From: an uncultured Flavonifractor sp. | GTDB lineage: Bacteria; Bacillota; Clostridia; Oscillospirales; Oscillospiraceae | NCBI GenBank assembly: GCA_947384055.1 | Contig: CANDFO010000018.1 | Coordinates: 1-39,449 of the forward strand | DNA length: 39,449 nucleotides | Direction: 5' to 3' | Part shown: piece after piece, positions 29,485 through 38,514 of the stretch | How the letters are laid out: the number at the start of each line of letters is the position of its first letter | Position numbering within the stretch: position 1 is the first letter of the stretch | The notes under the pieces: generated by a model | The model's input: only the letters and a program-made list of their open reading frames with translations | What the model was told of the DNA's origin: nothing | Databases searched by the model: none | Program-made: the position numbers and the translations under genes

Positions 29485-30273
29485 ATGGAGCTGTTGGATG
29501 TTATTGATGTAAAAGAGCTGCAGCGGGTTCAGGATATGTTTGCCCAGGCCACCGGCATGGCGGCGGTGACAGTGGATTTAAAGGGGGCCTTTGTCACCAA
29601 GCCCAGTAATTTCACAGATTTCTGCATGAAATACACCCGCGGCTCCCCTCTGGGCGCTCAGCGGTGCGAGCGCTGCGACGCCGAGGGCAAGGGCGCGTAT
29701 TTCTGTCACGCGGGCCTGATGGATTTTGCCCAGCCGATTATTGTAGAAGGGGAGCAGCTGGGCAACGTTTTGGGCGGGCAGGTACTCCCCTGCCCGCCGG
29801 ACCTGGAGAAATTCCGCCGGACCGCCCAGGAGCTGGGCATTCCGGAGGACGAGTACATCGCGGCCCTGAACAAGGTCAGCGTCCGTCCGGAGTCATCCAT
29901 CCGGGCGGCGGCGGCGCTGCTCCAGACGCTGGTGAGCAATATGGTGCGCCTTCAGGCCGCCACCCGGAGGGGCGGCGGCGTCAGCGTGCTGGAGGAGGAG
30001 ATCGGCGGCATGCTGGAGCGCTCTCAGGATATTGCCTCCAAGACCCATGACCTGAAGAAGGTCTCCACCCAGCAGAAGCTGCTCTCCGTCAACGCCGCGA
30101 TTGAAGCGGGCCGGGCGGGGGACGCGGGCAAGGGGTTCCGCATTGTGGCCAATCAGATGGGGGAACTGGCGGAGTCCTCCACAGAGGTCTACGAGTCCAT
30201 CATGGCCGACGCCGAGGGAATTCACACCTCGGTGCGGCGGCTTCAGTCCGCATTCAAAAAGTGGGACAATTAG
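29485..30273 (+). CDS. Soluble PocR-domain sensor with chemoreceptor-like tail
   Basis: The 262 residues join an N-terminal PocR ligand-binding domain (about 5-155, with Cys47, Cys61, Cys64, Cys74 and the block FAQPIIVEGEQLGNVLGGQVL) to a short helical segment containing the chemoreceptor tip motif SVNAAIEAGRAGDAGKGF (201-218) and VANQMGELAESS. There is no membrane segment, and only about half a signalling hairpin is present. PocR domains bind small hydrocarbon-like ligands in regulators. It could be a cytoplasmic chemoreceptor or act on another partner; no che genes are nearby. The ATG at 29485 follows GGGAG. Confidence 0.88.
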   Translation: MELLDVIDVKELQRVQDMFAQATGMAAVTVDLKGAFVTKPSNFTDFCMKYTRGSPLGAQRCERCDAEGKGAYFCHAGLMDFAQPIIVEGEQLGNVLGGQVLPCPPDLEKFRRTAQELGIPEDEYIAALNKVSVRPESSIRAAAALLQTLVSNMVRLQAATRRGGGVSVLEEEIGGMLERSQDIASKTHDLKKVSTQQKLLSVNAAIEAGRAGDAGKGFRIVANQMGELAESSTEVYESIMADAEGIHTSVRRLQSAFKKWDN

Positions 30274-30312
30274 GCCGAGCCTGAAAAATGGTAAAACGCC
30301 AAAAGTCACAGC

Positions 30313-30346
30313 TTGTCGAAAAAGGCCGGAGGCTTTTTTCGACAGG
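30313..30346 (+). terminator. Terminator of the PocR-type sensor gene
   Basis: GTCGAAAAAGGCC (30315-30327) pairs with GGCTTTTTTCGAC (30331-30343) with one wobble, 42 bases after the stop. The hairpin is flanked by a 12-bp direct repeat CGCCAAAAGTCA (30297-30308 and 30350-30361). Confidence 0.75.
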
Positions 30347-30360
30347 CTCCGCCAAAAGTC

Positions 30361-30523
30361 AGAACCTGTATTCACAACCGTTGAACGCCGTCTGAGCGGT
30401 CTTTTTCCCGCCATACTGCGTGACTTTTCCTTGCCATCCGTCAGGATGGCTGCGGAACATCTCCTTGTCTGGCGGGAAAAATCCTCGCCCATCCAGCATT
30501 CCCCGATTATGGATACAGGTTCT
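30361..30523 (-). repeat. MITE-like element, copy B (inverted)
   Basis: 163 bp, the reverse complement of copy A at 19927-20088 with few differences. Ends are AGAACCTGTATTCACAACCG and the complement AGAACCTGTATCCATAATCG. It sits between two terminators and encodes nothing. Confidence 0.85.
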
Positions 30524-30580
30524 AAATGCAAATTCCCGGCTTGGCGGAGTACCAGGTATCTGAAGCGCGGCATCGTGTCC

Positions 30581-30616
30581 GGCGGAGGCCCAGATCTGGG
30601 CCTCCGCCGTTTTTTT
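30581..30616 (+). terminator. Intrinsic terminator upstream of the MATE gene
   Basis: A perfect 28-base palindrome (14-bp arms, GGCGGAGGCCCAGA and complement) followed by a G and seven T. It would isolate the MATE gene from upstream transcription. Confidence 0.9.
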
Positions 30617-30626
30617 GCCGCATTCA

Positions 30627-30656
30627 TTGACAAATTCAGTCAAACTGTACTAAAAT
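30627..30656 (+). promoter_or_regulatory. Sigma-A promoter of the MATE gene with overlapping palindrome
   Basis: TTGACA (30627-30632), 18 bases, TAAAAT (30651-30656). TTGAC-N7-GTCAA (30627-30643) overlaps the -35 and could be a repressor operator. Confidence 0.7.
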
Positions 30657-30696
30657 ATATCCATTCATGCACAACCCGAGAAAGGAGACACGCGCC

Positions 30697-32091
30697 ATGC
30701 AGCCCCCAACCTCAAAGCCGGGCCCCAATCCCCTGGGGACCGCCCCCATCAGCAGATTGCTGCCCCAGTTTGCCATTCCCTCCATCATTGCCTTTTTAGT
30801 AACCTCCCTGTACAATATCGTGGACCAGGTGTTTATTGGACAGGGCGTGGGCTATCTGGGCAACGCCGCCACCACGGTGTCCTTCCCCTTCACTACGGTA
30901 TCCACCGCCCTGGCCCTGCTTATGGGCATCGGCACGGCGGCCAACTTCAACCTGAACCTGGGTGCCGGAGACCGGGACAAGGCCCGGGCGGTGGCGGGCA
31001 CCGGGCTGTCCTGTCTGGCCCTGCTGGGCCTGGGCCTGGGGCTGGTCGCCCTCTTTTTCCGGGGGCCCCTGCTGCTGGTCTTCGGGGCTACCCCCGACGT
31101 GCTGCCCTATGCCCTCACCTACACCAGCATTACCGCCTTCGGCCTGCCCATGGTGACGTTTACCACCGGGTGCAGCAACCTTATCCGGGCCGACGGCAGC
31201 CCCACCTATTCCATGCTGTGCACCCTCTCCGGCGCGCTGCTGAACACCCTGCTGGACTATATCTTCATCTTTCCCCTGCAAATGGGGGTGGCGGGCGGAG
31301 CCCTGGCCACGGTGCTGGGACAGGCCGTCTCCCTGATTATGGCTCTGAGCTATTTCCTGCGCACCCGTATGCGGACCGTAACCCTCACCGCCCAGAGCAT
31401 GCGGCCCCGATGGAGCCTGTTCTGGAAGATCTGTTCCCTGGGGATGGCTCCCTTTTTTAACCAGATCGCCATGCTGCTGGTACAGATTGTCCTGAACAAC
31501 ACGCTCACCTATTACGGGGCCCTGTCTCAGTACGGGCGGGACATCCCCCTGGCCTGCGCGGGGGTGGTGTCCAAGGTGGGCATGCTGGTGCTGGGCTGTG
31601 TCATCGGCATCGCCCAGGGCTGTCAGCCTATTTTCAGCTTTAACTACGGGGCCAGGCAGTACGCCCGGGTGAAGGAGGCCTACCGCAAGGCGGTGATCTC
31701 CGGCACGCTGATCTGCACCGCCGCGTTTATCTGCTTCCAGCTCTTTCCCCGGCAGATCGTCAGCATATTCGGCCCGGGCTCGGAGGAATATTTTACGTTT
31801 GCGGAGCGCTTTTTCCGGATATATATGTTTATGACCTTCGGCAACGCCTTCCAGCCCATCAGCGCCACATTCTTTACCTCCATCGGAAAGGCCCGGCGGG
31901 GCGTTCTGATTTCCCTGACCCGGCAGGTGATTTTCCTCATTCCCCTGCTGCTGATCTTCCCCTATTTCTGGGGCATTGAGGGCGCGCTCTATGCCGCGCC
32001 CATCGCCGACGGAGCGGCGGTAGTGGTAGCGCTGACCATCTCCCTGCGGGAAATGCGGCGCATGCCCGCAGAGGACGGGGATCCGGCATAA
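30697..32091 (+). CDS. MATE family efflux transporter
   Basis: Exports drugs or metabolites in exchange for sodium or protons. The 464 residues form about twelve membrane helices in two related halves, with PQFAIPSIIAFLVTSLYNIVD and GYLGNAATTVSFP at the start and GIAQGCQPIFSFNYGA in the second half, the signature of the clostridial MepA-like group. AAAGGAG precedes the ATG at 30697. It has its own promoter and a palindrome over the -35, so it may be repressible; no regulator gene is adjacent. Confidence 0.94.
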   Translation: MQPPTSKPGPNPLGTAPISRLLPQFAIPSIIAFLVTSLYNIVDQVFIGQGVGYLGNAATTVSFPFTTVSTALALLMGIGTAANFNLNLGAGDRDKARAVAGTGLSCLALLGLGLGLVALFFRGPLLLVFGATPDVLPYALTYTSITAFGLPMVTFTTGCSNLIRADGSPTYSMLCTLSGALLNTLLDYIFIFPLQMGVAGGALATVLGQAVSLIMALSYFLRTRMRTVTLTAQSMRPRWSLFWKICSLGMAPFFNQIAMLLVQIVLNNTLTYYGALSQYGRDIPLACAGVVSKVGMLVLGCVIGIAQGCQPIFSFNYGARQYARVKEAYRKAVISGTLICTAAFICFQLFPRQIVSIFGPGSEEYFTFAERFFRIYMFMTFGNAFQPISATFFTSIGKARRGVLISLTRQVIFLIPLLLIFPYFWGIEGALYAAPIADGAAVVVALTISLREMRRMPAEDGDPA

Positions 32092-32140
32092 GCGTCCGGG
32101 TGCGGAGCTGGGGTTTTTGCTGTCTGAAAGGAGCGGACTT

Positions 32141-32557
32141 ATGAAGCTATTGGTGATCGACGGTCAGGGAGGGCGTATGGGGCAGCAGCTCATCCGCGGC
32201 GTCCGGGAGCGCTACCCCCAGGTGCATACCATTGCCGTGGGCACCAACAGCGTGGCCACCGCCGCCATGATCAAGGGCGGCGCGCAACAGGCGGCCACCG
32301 GGGAAAACGCGGTGGCCGTTGCCTGCCGTCAGGCGGACGTGGTAATGGGACCCCTGGGCATTGTGGTGGCCGATTCCCTGCTGGGGGAGATCTCTCCCGC
32401 CATGGCGGTGGCGGTGGGGCAGTCCCGGGCCCGGAAAATCCTCCTGCCCATCGACCGCTGCAACAGCGTGGTGGCCGGCGTGGGGGACTACTCCATGAGC
32501 ACCCTGCTGGAGGCCGCCCTTACCGAGCTGGGGCGGGTTCTGGCGGGCGGCGGCTGA
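32141..32557 (+). CDS. DUF3842 family protein
   Basis: A 138-residue cytoplasmic protein starting MKLLVIDGQGGRMGQQLI, a glycine-rich nucleotide-binding-like turn, followed by HTIAVGTNSVATAAMIKGGA and ADVVMGPLGIVVADSLLGEISPAMA. This matches the DUF3842 family as I know it; no function is established. The Rossmann-like opening suggests binding of a nucleotide or dinucleotide. AAAGGAG precedes the ATG. It starts 49 bases after the MATE gene and may share its transcript. Confidence 0.88.
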   Translation: MKLLVIDGQGGRMGQQLIRGVRERYPQVHTIAVGTNSVATAAMIKGGAQQAATGENAVAVACRQADVVMGPLGIVVADSLLGEISPAMAVAVGQSRARKILLPIDRCNSVVAGVGDYSMSTLLEAALTELGRVLAGGG

Positions 32558-32589
32558 GCGCTGGTGGATATGGCCGTGGAACGCTGCAC

Positions 32590-32618
32590 TTGTCACCCCG
32601 CGCGAAATTTGCTATAAT
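32590..32618 (+). promoter_or_regulatory. Sigma-A promoter of the recJ-rel unit
   Basis: TTGTCA (32590-32595), 17 bases, TATAAT (32613-32618), 78 bases before the recJ start. Confidence 0.85.
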
Positions 32619-32696
32619 TATGGCGTTCGAGTTTTACACAGACCAGAATCAAAATTTTCCGACAATACGCCGGCCGGCGGGGATGGAGGCGCGGCT

Positions 32697-34763
32697 GTGA
32701 AATATCAACAGTGGAACCGCGCCTGCTGCGGCGCCAGAAGCCGGGCAGGACTGGAGCGGGCGGGGATCCCTCCCCTGGCGGCGCTGACGCTGTGCGCCAG
32801 AGGTGTGGATACTCCGGAAAAGGCCCGGGCATTTCTGGCCTCCGGCCGGGAGCTCCTCCAGGACCCCCTGCTCATGCGGGACATGGACCGGGCGGTACGC
32901 CGCCTGCGGGCCGCCCTGGAGAGGGGGGAGACCGTCGCCGTCTACGGGGACTACGATGTGGACGGCATCACCGCCACCTGTCTGCTGACAGAATACCTCC
33001 GGAGCGAGGGGGGAACGGTGATCCCCTATATTCCCGACCGCATGGAGGAGGGGTATGGCCTCAACCGGGATGCGGTGCGCGCCCTCAGGGGGCAGGGCGT
33101 GTCCCTGATCGTCACCGTAGACTGCGGCATCACCGCCGTGGAGGAGTCGGTCTACGCCCGGGAGCTGGGGGTGGACGTGATCATCACCGACCACCACGAG
33201 TGCAAGGAGGCCCTGCCCCAGGCCGAGGCGGTGGTGGACCCTCACCGCCCCGACTGCCCCTATCCCTTCAAAGCACTGGCGGGTGTGGGGGTGGCGCTGA
33301 AGCTGGTGCTGGCTCTGGGCGGACCGGGACGGCAGGACTGCCTGTTGGAGCGCTACGCGGATCTGGCCGCCATCGGCACGGTGGCCGACGTGATGAGCCT
33401 TACAGGGGAGAACCGCTGTCTGGTGCGCCTGGGGGTGTCCGCCCTGCGCAGAACCACCCGGCCGGGACTCCAGGCCCTCCTCCGGGAGGCGGGCCTGGAC
33501 GAAAAGCCCCTGAGCGCGGTATCCATCGGCTATACCCTGGCCCCCCGGATCAACGCCTCCGGCCGGATGGGGTGCGCGGCGCTGGCGGCGGAGCTGCTGC
33601 TCACCGGCGACCCGGCCCGGGGACAGGAGCTGGCCTTGCAGCTGTGCGCCCTCAACCGGGAACGGCAGGCCATTGAAGCGGGCATTTATGAGGAGTGCCA
33701 GGCCCGGGCGGAGGCCATTCCCGCCGGGGAGCGGGCCGCCCTGGTGCTGGCGGGGGAGAACTGGCACCAGGGGGTGGTGGGCATTGTAGCCTCCCGGCTG
33801 GCGGAGAAATACTCCTGTCCCACCTTTATGATCTGCCTCCAGGACGGCAGGGGCAAGGGCTCCTGCCGGTCCTTCGGGGGCTTTAACCTCTTTGCCGCCC
33901 TGGAGAGCTGCGCCGGTCTGCTGGAGGGCTTCGGCGGCCACGAGCTGGCCGCGGGCTTTACCATTCTGGAGGAAAACATCCCCGCCTTCACCCGGCGCAT
34001 TAACAGCTGCGTCCTCCAGCGCACCGGAGGGGCGGAGATGGTCTCTACCCTGGAGATCGACGGGGAGATTGACGACGGGGGCCTCCTGACCCTGGAGGAG
34101 GTGGAGGGCCTGGCGGTGCTGGAGCCCTACGGCTCAGGCAATCCCCGGCCGGTCTTCTCCCTGTCCGGCTGCACCGTGGCCGCCGCCGGAGAGGTGGGGG
34201 GCGGCCGGCATTTAAAATTGAAGCTCACTGCCGGGGGGCGGACCTATGATGCCATCTTTTTCGCCGCTACCCTGTCCGAAACCGGGGTGACGGCGGGCGA
34301 GCGGGTAGACGTGGCCTTTACCCCCCTGGTCAATGAATACCGGGGCTGGCGCAGCGTACAGCTCCAGGTGTGCGACCTGCGCCCGGCCCTCACCCGCGCC
34401 CAGGTGGAGCGGGCCCTGTTTGAGAAATTCCGCCGGGGAGACGCCCTCACCCAGGATGAGGCCGCCGCCCTGCTGCCCAGCCGGGAGGAGTTTGTCATCC
34501 TCTGGCGCTATCTGAAGGGCCACGCCCGCCCCGGCCCTCTGGAGGAGACGGTTCCGCGGCTGGCCAAAAATATCGCCCGCTCCTGCGGGCGGCGGGAGAC
34601 CGTCATGCGCACCATGGTGTGCCTGGAAGTTTTTGACGAGCGGGGGCTCATCCGCATGCGCCGGACCACCGACCATCTCCAGATTGACCTGAACACCGTG
34701 GAGGGCAAGGTGGACCTGGAGGCCTCCCACATTATGCGCCGTCTGCGGGAGCTGTGCCAGTAG
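32697..34763 (+). CDS. recJ: Single-stranded-DNA-specific exonuclease RecJ
   Basis: 5'-3' single-strand exonuclease in recombination and repair. The 688 residues have the DHH domain with YGDYDVDGIT (83-92) and TDHHECKE, the DHHA1 domain with a GKGSCRSFGGFNLFAALE region and GGHELAAGFTI, and a C-terminal OB-type domain, plus a further helical C-terminal extension found in Firmicutes. It starts at GTG 32697 with GGAGG upstream. It is followed 55 bases later by rel, a linkage known from other Firmicutes, although the apt gene often found between them is absent. Confidence 0.96.
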   Translation: MKYQQWNRACCGARSRAGLERAGIPPLAALTLCARGVDTPEKARAFLASGRELLQDPLLMRDMDRAVRRLRAALERGETVAVYGDYDVDGITATCLLTEYLRSEGGTVIPYIPDRMEEGYGLNRDAVRALRGQGVSLIVTVDCGITAVEESVYARELGVDVIITDHHECKEALPQAEAVVDPHRPDCPYPFKALAGVGVALKLVLALGGPGRQDCLLERYADLAAIGTVADVMSLTGENRCLVRLGVSALRRTTRPGLQALLREAGLDEKPLSAVSIGYTLAPRINASGRMGCAALAAELLLTGDPARGQELALQLCALNRERQAIEAGIYEECQARAEAIPAGERAALVLAGENWHQGVVGIVASRLAEKYSCPTFMICLQDGRGKGSCRSFGGFNLFAALESCAGLLEGFGGHELAAGFTILEENIPAFTRRINSCVLQRTGGAEMVSTLEIDGEIDDGGLLTLEEVEGLAVLEPYGSGNPRPVFSLSGCTVAAAGEVGGGRHLKLKLTAGGRTYDAIFFAATLSETGVTAGERVDVAFTPLVNEYRGWRSVQLQVCDLRPALTRAQVERALFEKFRRGDALTQDEAAALLPSREEFVILWRYLKGHARPGPLEETVPRLAKNIARSCGRRETVMRTMVCLEVFDERGLIRMRRTTDHLQIDLNTVEGKVDLEASHIMRRLRELCQ

Positions 34764-34818
34764 GCCGCTGATTCCCGAGGTGCGGCGATACGGCCCGCTG
34801 CAAGAAAGAGGTGACGTT

Positions 34819-37035
34819 ATGGACCCCATCCTGGCGCGCTATCAGGCGCTGGAGGACAAAATCAAGCTGTATCACCCGGCGCTGGACACACAGCGCCTGT
34901 TTGCCGCCTTCAACTACGCTGACAACGCCCACTCCGGCCAGCTGCGCAAGGACGGCTCTCCCTATATTACCCACCCGCTGGCGGTGGCCGAGATTGTGGC
35001 GGAGCTGGAGCTGGACACCGACTCCATTATTGCCGCGCTGCTCCACGACTGCATTGAGGACACCGGCTCCACCCATGAGGAGATCGCCAAGCTCTTCGGG
35101 GCGGCGGTGGCCGACCTGGTGGAGGGCGTCACTAAGCTGACCCGGGTGCAGTATACCTCCAAGGAGGAGGAGCAGATGGAGAATCTGCGAAAAATGCTCA
35201 TGGCCATGGCCAAGGACATCCGGGTGATTCTCATCAAAATCTGCGACCGCCTCCACAATATGCGCACCATGGCCTACCAGTCTCCCCGGAAGCAGAAGGA
35301 AAAGGCCCTGGAGACCATGGAGATCTATGCCCCCATCGCCCACCGGCTGGGTATGCAGAAGATCAAGTGGGAGCTGGAGGACACCTCCCTGAAATACCTG
35401 GACCCGGTGGGCTACCATGAGATCGCCGATGAGCTGTCCGCCCGGTCCTCCGCCCATGAGGAATTCCTCTCCGGCATTCACCGGAAAATTCAGACCCGCC
35501 TGACCGAAGAGGGCATTCACTGCTCCGTCTACGGCCGGGTCAAGCACATCTACTCCATCTATCGGAAGATGTACGCCCAGAGCAAGACCATGGACGAGAT
35601 TTTCGACCTGTACGCCTTCCGGGTCATTGTGGACGACATCCCCGAGTGCTACAATGTGCTTGGGTGCATTCACGACCTGTTCAAGCCGGTGCTGGGCCGC
35701 TTTAAGGACTATATCGGCACACCCAAGCCCAACGGCTACCAGAGCCTTCACACCACCGTCATCGGCCGGGAGGGAATCCCCTTCGAGGTGCAGATCCGCA
35801 CCCGGGAGATGCACAATACCGCCGAATACGGCATCGCCGCCCACTGGAAATACAAGCAGGGCATGGCCAACGCCAAGCTGGGCACCGAGGAGGCCTTCGA
35901 ATGGGTGCGCAAGCTGCTGGAGAGTCAGCAGGACGTGGACGCGGAGGAGTTTGTGCGCACCATGCGGGTGGACCTCTTCGCCGACGAGGTCTTTGTCTTT
36001 ACCCCCCGGGGGGATGTGATCAATCTGCCCGCCGGGGCCACTCCCATCGACTTCGCCTACAATATCCACTCCGCCGTGGGCAATCAGATGACCGGAGCCA
36101 AGGTCAACGGCCGCATGGTGCCCTTTGACACCGCCCTGAAAAACGGCGACATTGTGGAGGTCATCACCTCCAAATCCGCCCACGGCCCCAGCCGGGACTG
36201 GATGAAAATCTGCAAGTCCAACGAGGCCCGCAATAAAATCCGCCAGTGGTTTAAGCGGGAGCGCCGGGAGGAAAACGTGGCCACCGGCCGCGCCGCCTTT
36301 GAGTCGGAGCTCAAGCACGTGGGGCTGAGCCTGACGGCCATTACCGGGGAAGATGTGCTGCCTTTCGTCCTGCGCAAGGTGCGTTTTGGCACCCTGGACG
36401 ATCTCTATGCCGCCATCGGCTACGGGGGCACCTCCGCCCAGAAGGCCGTGGTGCGCATCAAGGATGAGATGACCCGGCTCAGCCGCCTTCACGCCGAGCA
36501 GCAGGCCGCCGGCAGGCCGACTCAAGAGGTCCTCCGCCCCGCCATGAACCTCCCCGCGGCCGCACCCAGCGGAAAGAGCGAATCGGGCATCATTGTGGAA
36601 GGCATCGACAACTGTCTGGTGAAATTCGCCAAGTGCTGCACCCCTGTGCCGGGGGACCCGGTGGTGGGTTTCATCACCCGGGGATTTGGGGTATCAGTCC
36701 ACCGGGCGGACTGTCCCAACGCCGCCCCGGAGCGCCGCAAGCCCGCGGAAATCGGCCGCTGGATCAAGGTCGCCTGGGCGGAGGGAGAGCTGTCCAGCTA
36801 CCAGACCTCTCTGGAGCTCTCCGCCAAGGACCGGGACGGCCTGACCTTGGATGTGGCCATGGCCCTCTCCGCCGCCAAAGTCAAGACCACCAGCCTCTCC
36901 GCCCGGGCCATGCCCGACGGGTTCGCCAATGTCTCCCTGGTGTTGGAGGTCAAAAATCAGGGAGAGCTCACCGGAGTGATCAACCGCCTGGGGCAGATCC
37001 AGGGGGTCTATCAGGTAAAACGGTCGGCGGGCTAG
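34819..37035 (+). CDS. relA: Bifunctional (p)ppGpp synthetase/hydrolase (Rel)
   Basis: Makes and degrades the stringent-response alarmone. The 738 residues contain the HD hydrolase domain (about 30-190, with HD at 76-77 in LLHDCIEDT and RLHNMRTM), the synthetase domain (about 235-350, YGRVKHIYSIYRKM and GYQSLHTTV), the TGS domain (about 395-455, FVFTPRGDVINLPAGATPIDFAY), a zinc-finger-like region (KFAKCCTPVPGD) and a C-terminal ACT domain. Both active centres look intact. The ATG at 34819 follows AAGAGGTG. It is part of the recJ unit. Confidence 0.97.
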   Translation: MDPILARYQALEDKIKLYHPALDTQRLFAAFNYADNAHSGQLRKDGSPYITHPLAVAEIVAELELDTDSIIAALLHDCIEDTGSTHEEIAKLFGAAVADLVEGVTKLTRVQYTSKEEEQMENLRKMLMAMAKDIRVILIKICDRLHNMRTMAYQSPRKQKEKALETMEIYAPIAHRLGMQKIKWELEDTSLKYLDPVGYHEIADELSARSSAHEEFLSGIHRKIQTRLTEEGIHCSVYGRVKHIYSIYRKMYAQSKTMDEIFDLYAFRVIVDDIPECYNVLGCIHDLFKPVLGRFKDYIGTPKPNGYQSLHTTVIGREGIPFEVQIRTREMHNTAEYGIAAHWKYKQGMANAKLGTEEAFEWVRKLLESQQDVDAEEFVRTMRVDLFADEVFVFTPRGDVINLPAGATPIDFAYNIHSAVGNQMTGAKVNGRMVPFDTALKNGDIVEVITSKSAHGPSRDWMKICKSNEARNKIRQWFKRERREENVATGRAAFESELKHVGLSLTAITGEDVLPFVLRKVRFGTLDDLYAAIGYGGTSAQKAVVRIKDEMTRLSRLHAEQQAAGRPTQEVLRPAMNLPAAAPSGKSESGIIVEGIDNCLVKFAKCCTPVPGDPVVGFITRGFGVSVHRADCPNAAPERRKPAEIGRWIKVAWAEGELSSYQTSLELSAKDRDGLTLDVAMALSAAKVKTTSLSARAMPDGFANVSLVLEVKNQGELTGVINRLGQIQGVYQVKRSAG

Positions 37036-37115
37036 CGGTTGGGAGAAGGTCCCCCGCCCCGGCGCGGCGATTGATTGTGAAAACAGAGAAAATTTCCTGC
37101 TAAGGAGAATGAAAC

Positions 37116-37316
37116 ATGACTACAATAGAGGAGGAGCGGAGCCTGAGCGCGCTGGTCTCCCAGTGTTTTGCCGGGGGACGGCTGCGCCGCCGGGAGCTGC
37201 GCCTGTCCTCCGGGCAGGCCGGCCTGCTGGCCCGGAACTATCCCGCCGATGTGCGCCCCATGGGGGACGGCTGGTACGAAATTACCTTTCAGGGGGCGGT
37301 ACACCGTGAGAACTGA
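37116..37316 (+). CDS. 66-residue protein coupled to the D-aspartate ligase-like gene
   Basis: A small soluble protein, MTTIEEERSLSALVSQCF at the start and GDGWYEITFQGAVHREN at the end, rich in Arg and Leu in the middle. AAGGAG lies eight bases before the ATG. Its last 11 bases overlap the start of the ATP-grasp gene, so translation of the two is likely coupled. No family is recognised. It could be a small partner of the ligase or mainly a coupling ORF. Confidence 0.75.
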   Translation: MTTIEEERSLSALVSQCFAGGRLRRRELRLSSGQAGLLARNYPADVRPMGDGWYEITFQGAVHREN

Positions 37317-38514
37317 CTTGATTCCCGTGCTTCTGGGCGCGGATATCAATGCCTACAGCATGGCCCGGGCCTTTTATGAGGCCTACGGCGTCAAGAGCAT
37401 CGTCTATGGCGTCTATCCCGCCAGCGTGTGCGCCGGAAGCCGGATCATCGACTACCGGGTGCGCCCCGGCAACGACAGCGTGGAACAGGTGCTGGCCAAC
37501 GCTGTGGAGGTGTCCAGGGAATATCCCGACCGGCAGATTCTCCTGCTGGGCTGCGGCGACAATTATCTGAACGCTATTTCCGCCAACCTGCTGCGCTATC
37601 CCGGCAATGTGATTGCCCCCTATGTGCCCCTGTCCATGCTGGAAACCCTGATCCACAAGGAGAAATTCTACGGTCTGTGTGAGCGGTATGGGATTGATTA
37701 CCCGGCTACCGTGGTCTATCACAGAAGCATGGACCACAAGTTCGAGCTCCCCTTTGACGGGCCCTTTGTGGTAAAGCCCGCCGAGTCGGACACCTACTGG
37801 AAGCACCCCTTCCCCACCCAGAAGAAGGCCTACATCCTCCAGACCCGCGAGGAGGTAGACCAGGTAATCGACCAGATTTACAACGCGGGGTATGAGGACG
37901 CCCTGATTCTCCAGGACTTCATCCCGGGGGACGACAGCTATATGCGGGTCGTCACCAACTATTCCGGCAGCGACGGCAAGGTGCGGCTCATGTGCATGGG
38001 ACACGTCCTGCTGGAGGAGCACACCGGCCACGCCATCGGCAACCACGCCGTCATTATCACCGAACATGAGCCGGAGCTGTGCGGGAAGCTGCGGGCCTTC
38101 CTGGAGGACATCCAATTTACCGGATTTTCCAATTTCGACGTGAAGTATGACCGGCGGGACGGACGGTACAAGGTCTTTGAAATCAACTGCCGCCAGGGGC
38201 GGAGCAACTACTATGTCACCGGGGCGGGGCATAATCTGGCCCAGTACCTGGTGGAGGACCGCATCGACCGGAAGGACTGCCCCCTGACGGTGACAGAAAA
38301 CCGTCACCTGTGGTGGGTGGTGCCCAAACAGGTGGCCTATGATTATGTAAATCCCCAGTACCATGAGGAAATGCGGGCTCTGGACCGGGCGGGAGCCTCG
38401 GTTAACCCCCTGCTGTACCGCCGGGACAACGGTCTGTTCCACCGTCTGCGCATCTGGCGCGGACAGCGGCGGTATGTGCAGTGGTATGCCTCCTGTATGG
38501 AGAAGGTCACATGA
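37306..38514 (+). CDS. ATP-grasp ligase resembling D-aspartate ligase
   Basis: The 402 residues begin IPVLLGADINAYSMARAFYEAYG and carry ATP-grasp core elements FVVKPAE (Lys157), LQDFIPGDDSYMRV (202-215), SNFDVKYD (Asp278) and FEINCRQGRSNYYV (Glu292, Asn294). This pattern resembles Enterococcus faecium D-aspartate ligase, which activates D-Asp as an acyl phosphate and attaches it to the peptidoglycan stem peptide. The GTG at 37306 overlaps the 66-residue gene; AGGGGGCGG lies before it. The Asp/Glu racemase gene overlaps its end by ATGA, which supports a D-amino acid substrate. Acceptor and exact substrate remain inferred. Confidence 0.88.
   Translation: MRTDLIPVLLGADINAYSMARAFYEAYGVKSIVYGVYPASVCAGSRIIDYRVRPGNDSVEQVLANAVEVSREYPDRQILLLGCGDNYLNAISANLLRYPGNVIAPYVPLSMLETLIHKEKFYGLCERYGIDYPATVVYHRSMDHKFELPFDGPFVVKPAESDTYWKHPFPTQKKAYILQTREEVDQVIDQIYNAGYEDALILQDFIPGDDSYMRVVTNYSGSDGKVRLMCMGHVLLEEHTGHAIGNHAVIITEHEPELCGKLRAFLEDIQFTGFSNFDVKYDRRDGRYKVFEINCRQGRSNYYVTGAGHNLAQYLVEDRIDRKDCPLTVTENRHLWWVVPKQVAYDYVNPQYHEEMRALDRAGASVNPLLYRRDNGLFHRLRIWRGQRRYVQWYASCMEKVT

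Noticed and set aside
34732..36525. A 597-residue minus-strand frame opposite rel
   Set aside because: It is a shadow of the rel gene; its composition is rich in Gly and His without any domain, and it has no ribosome site.
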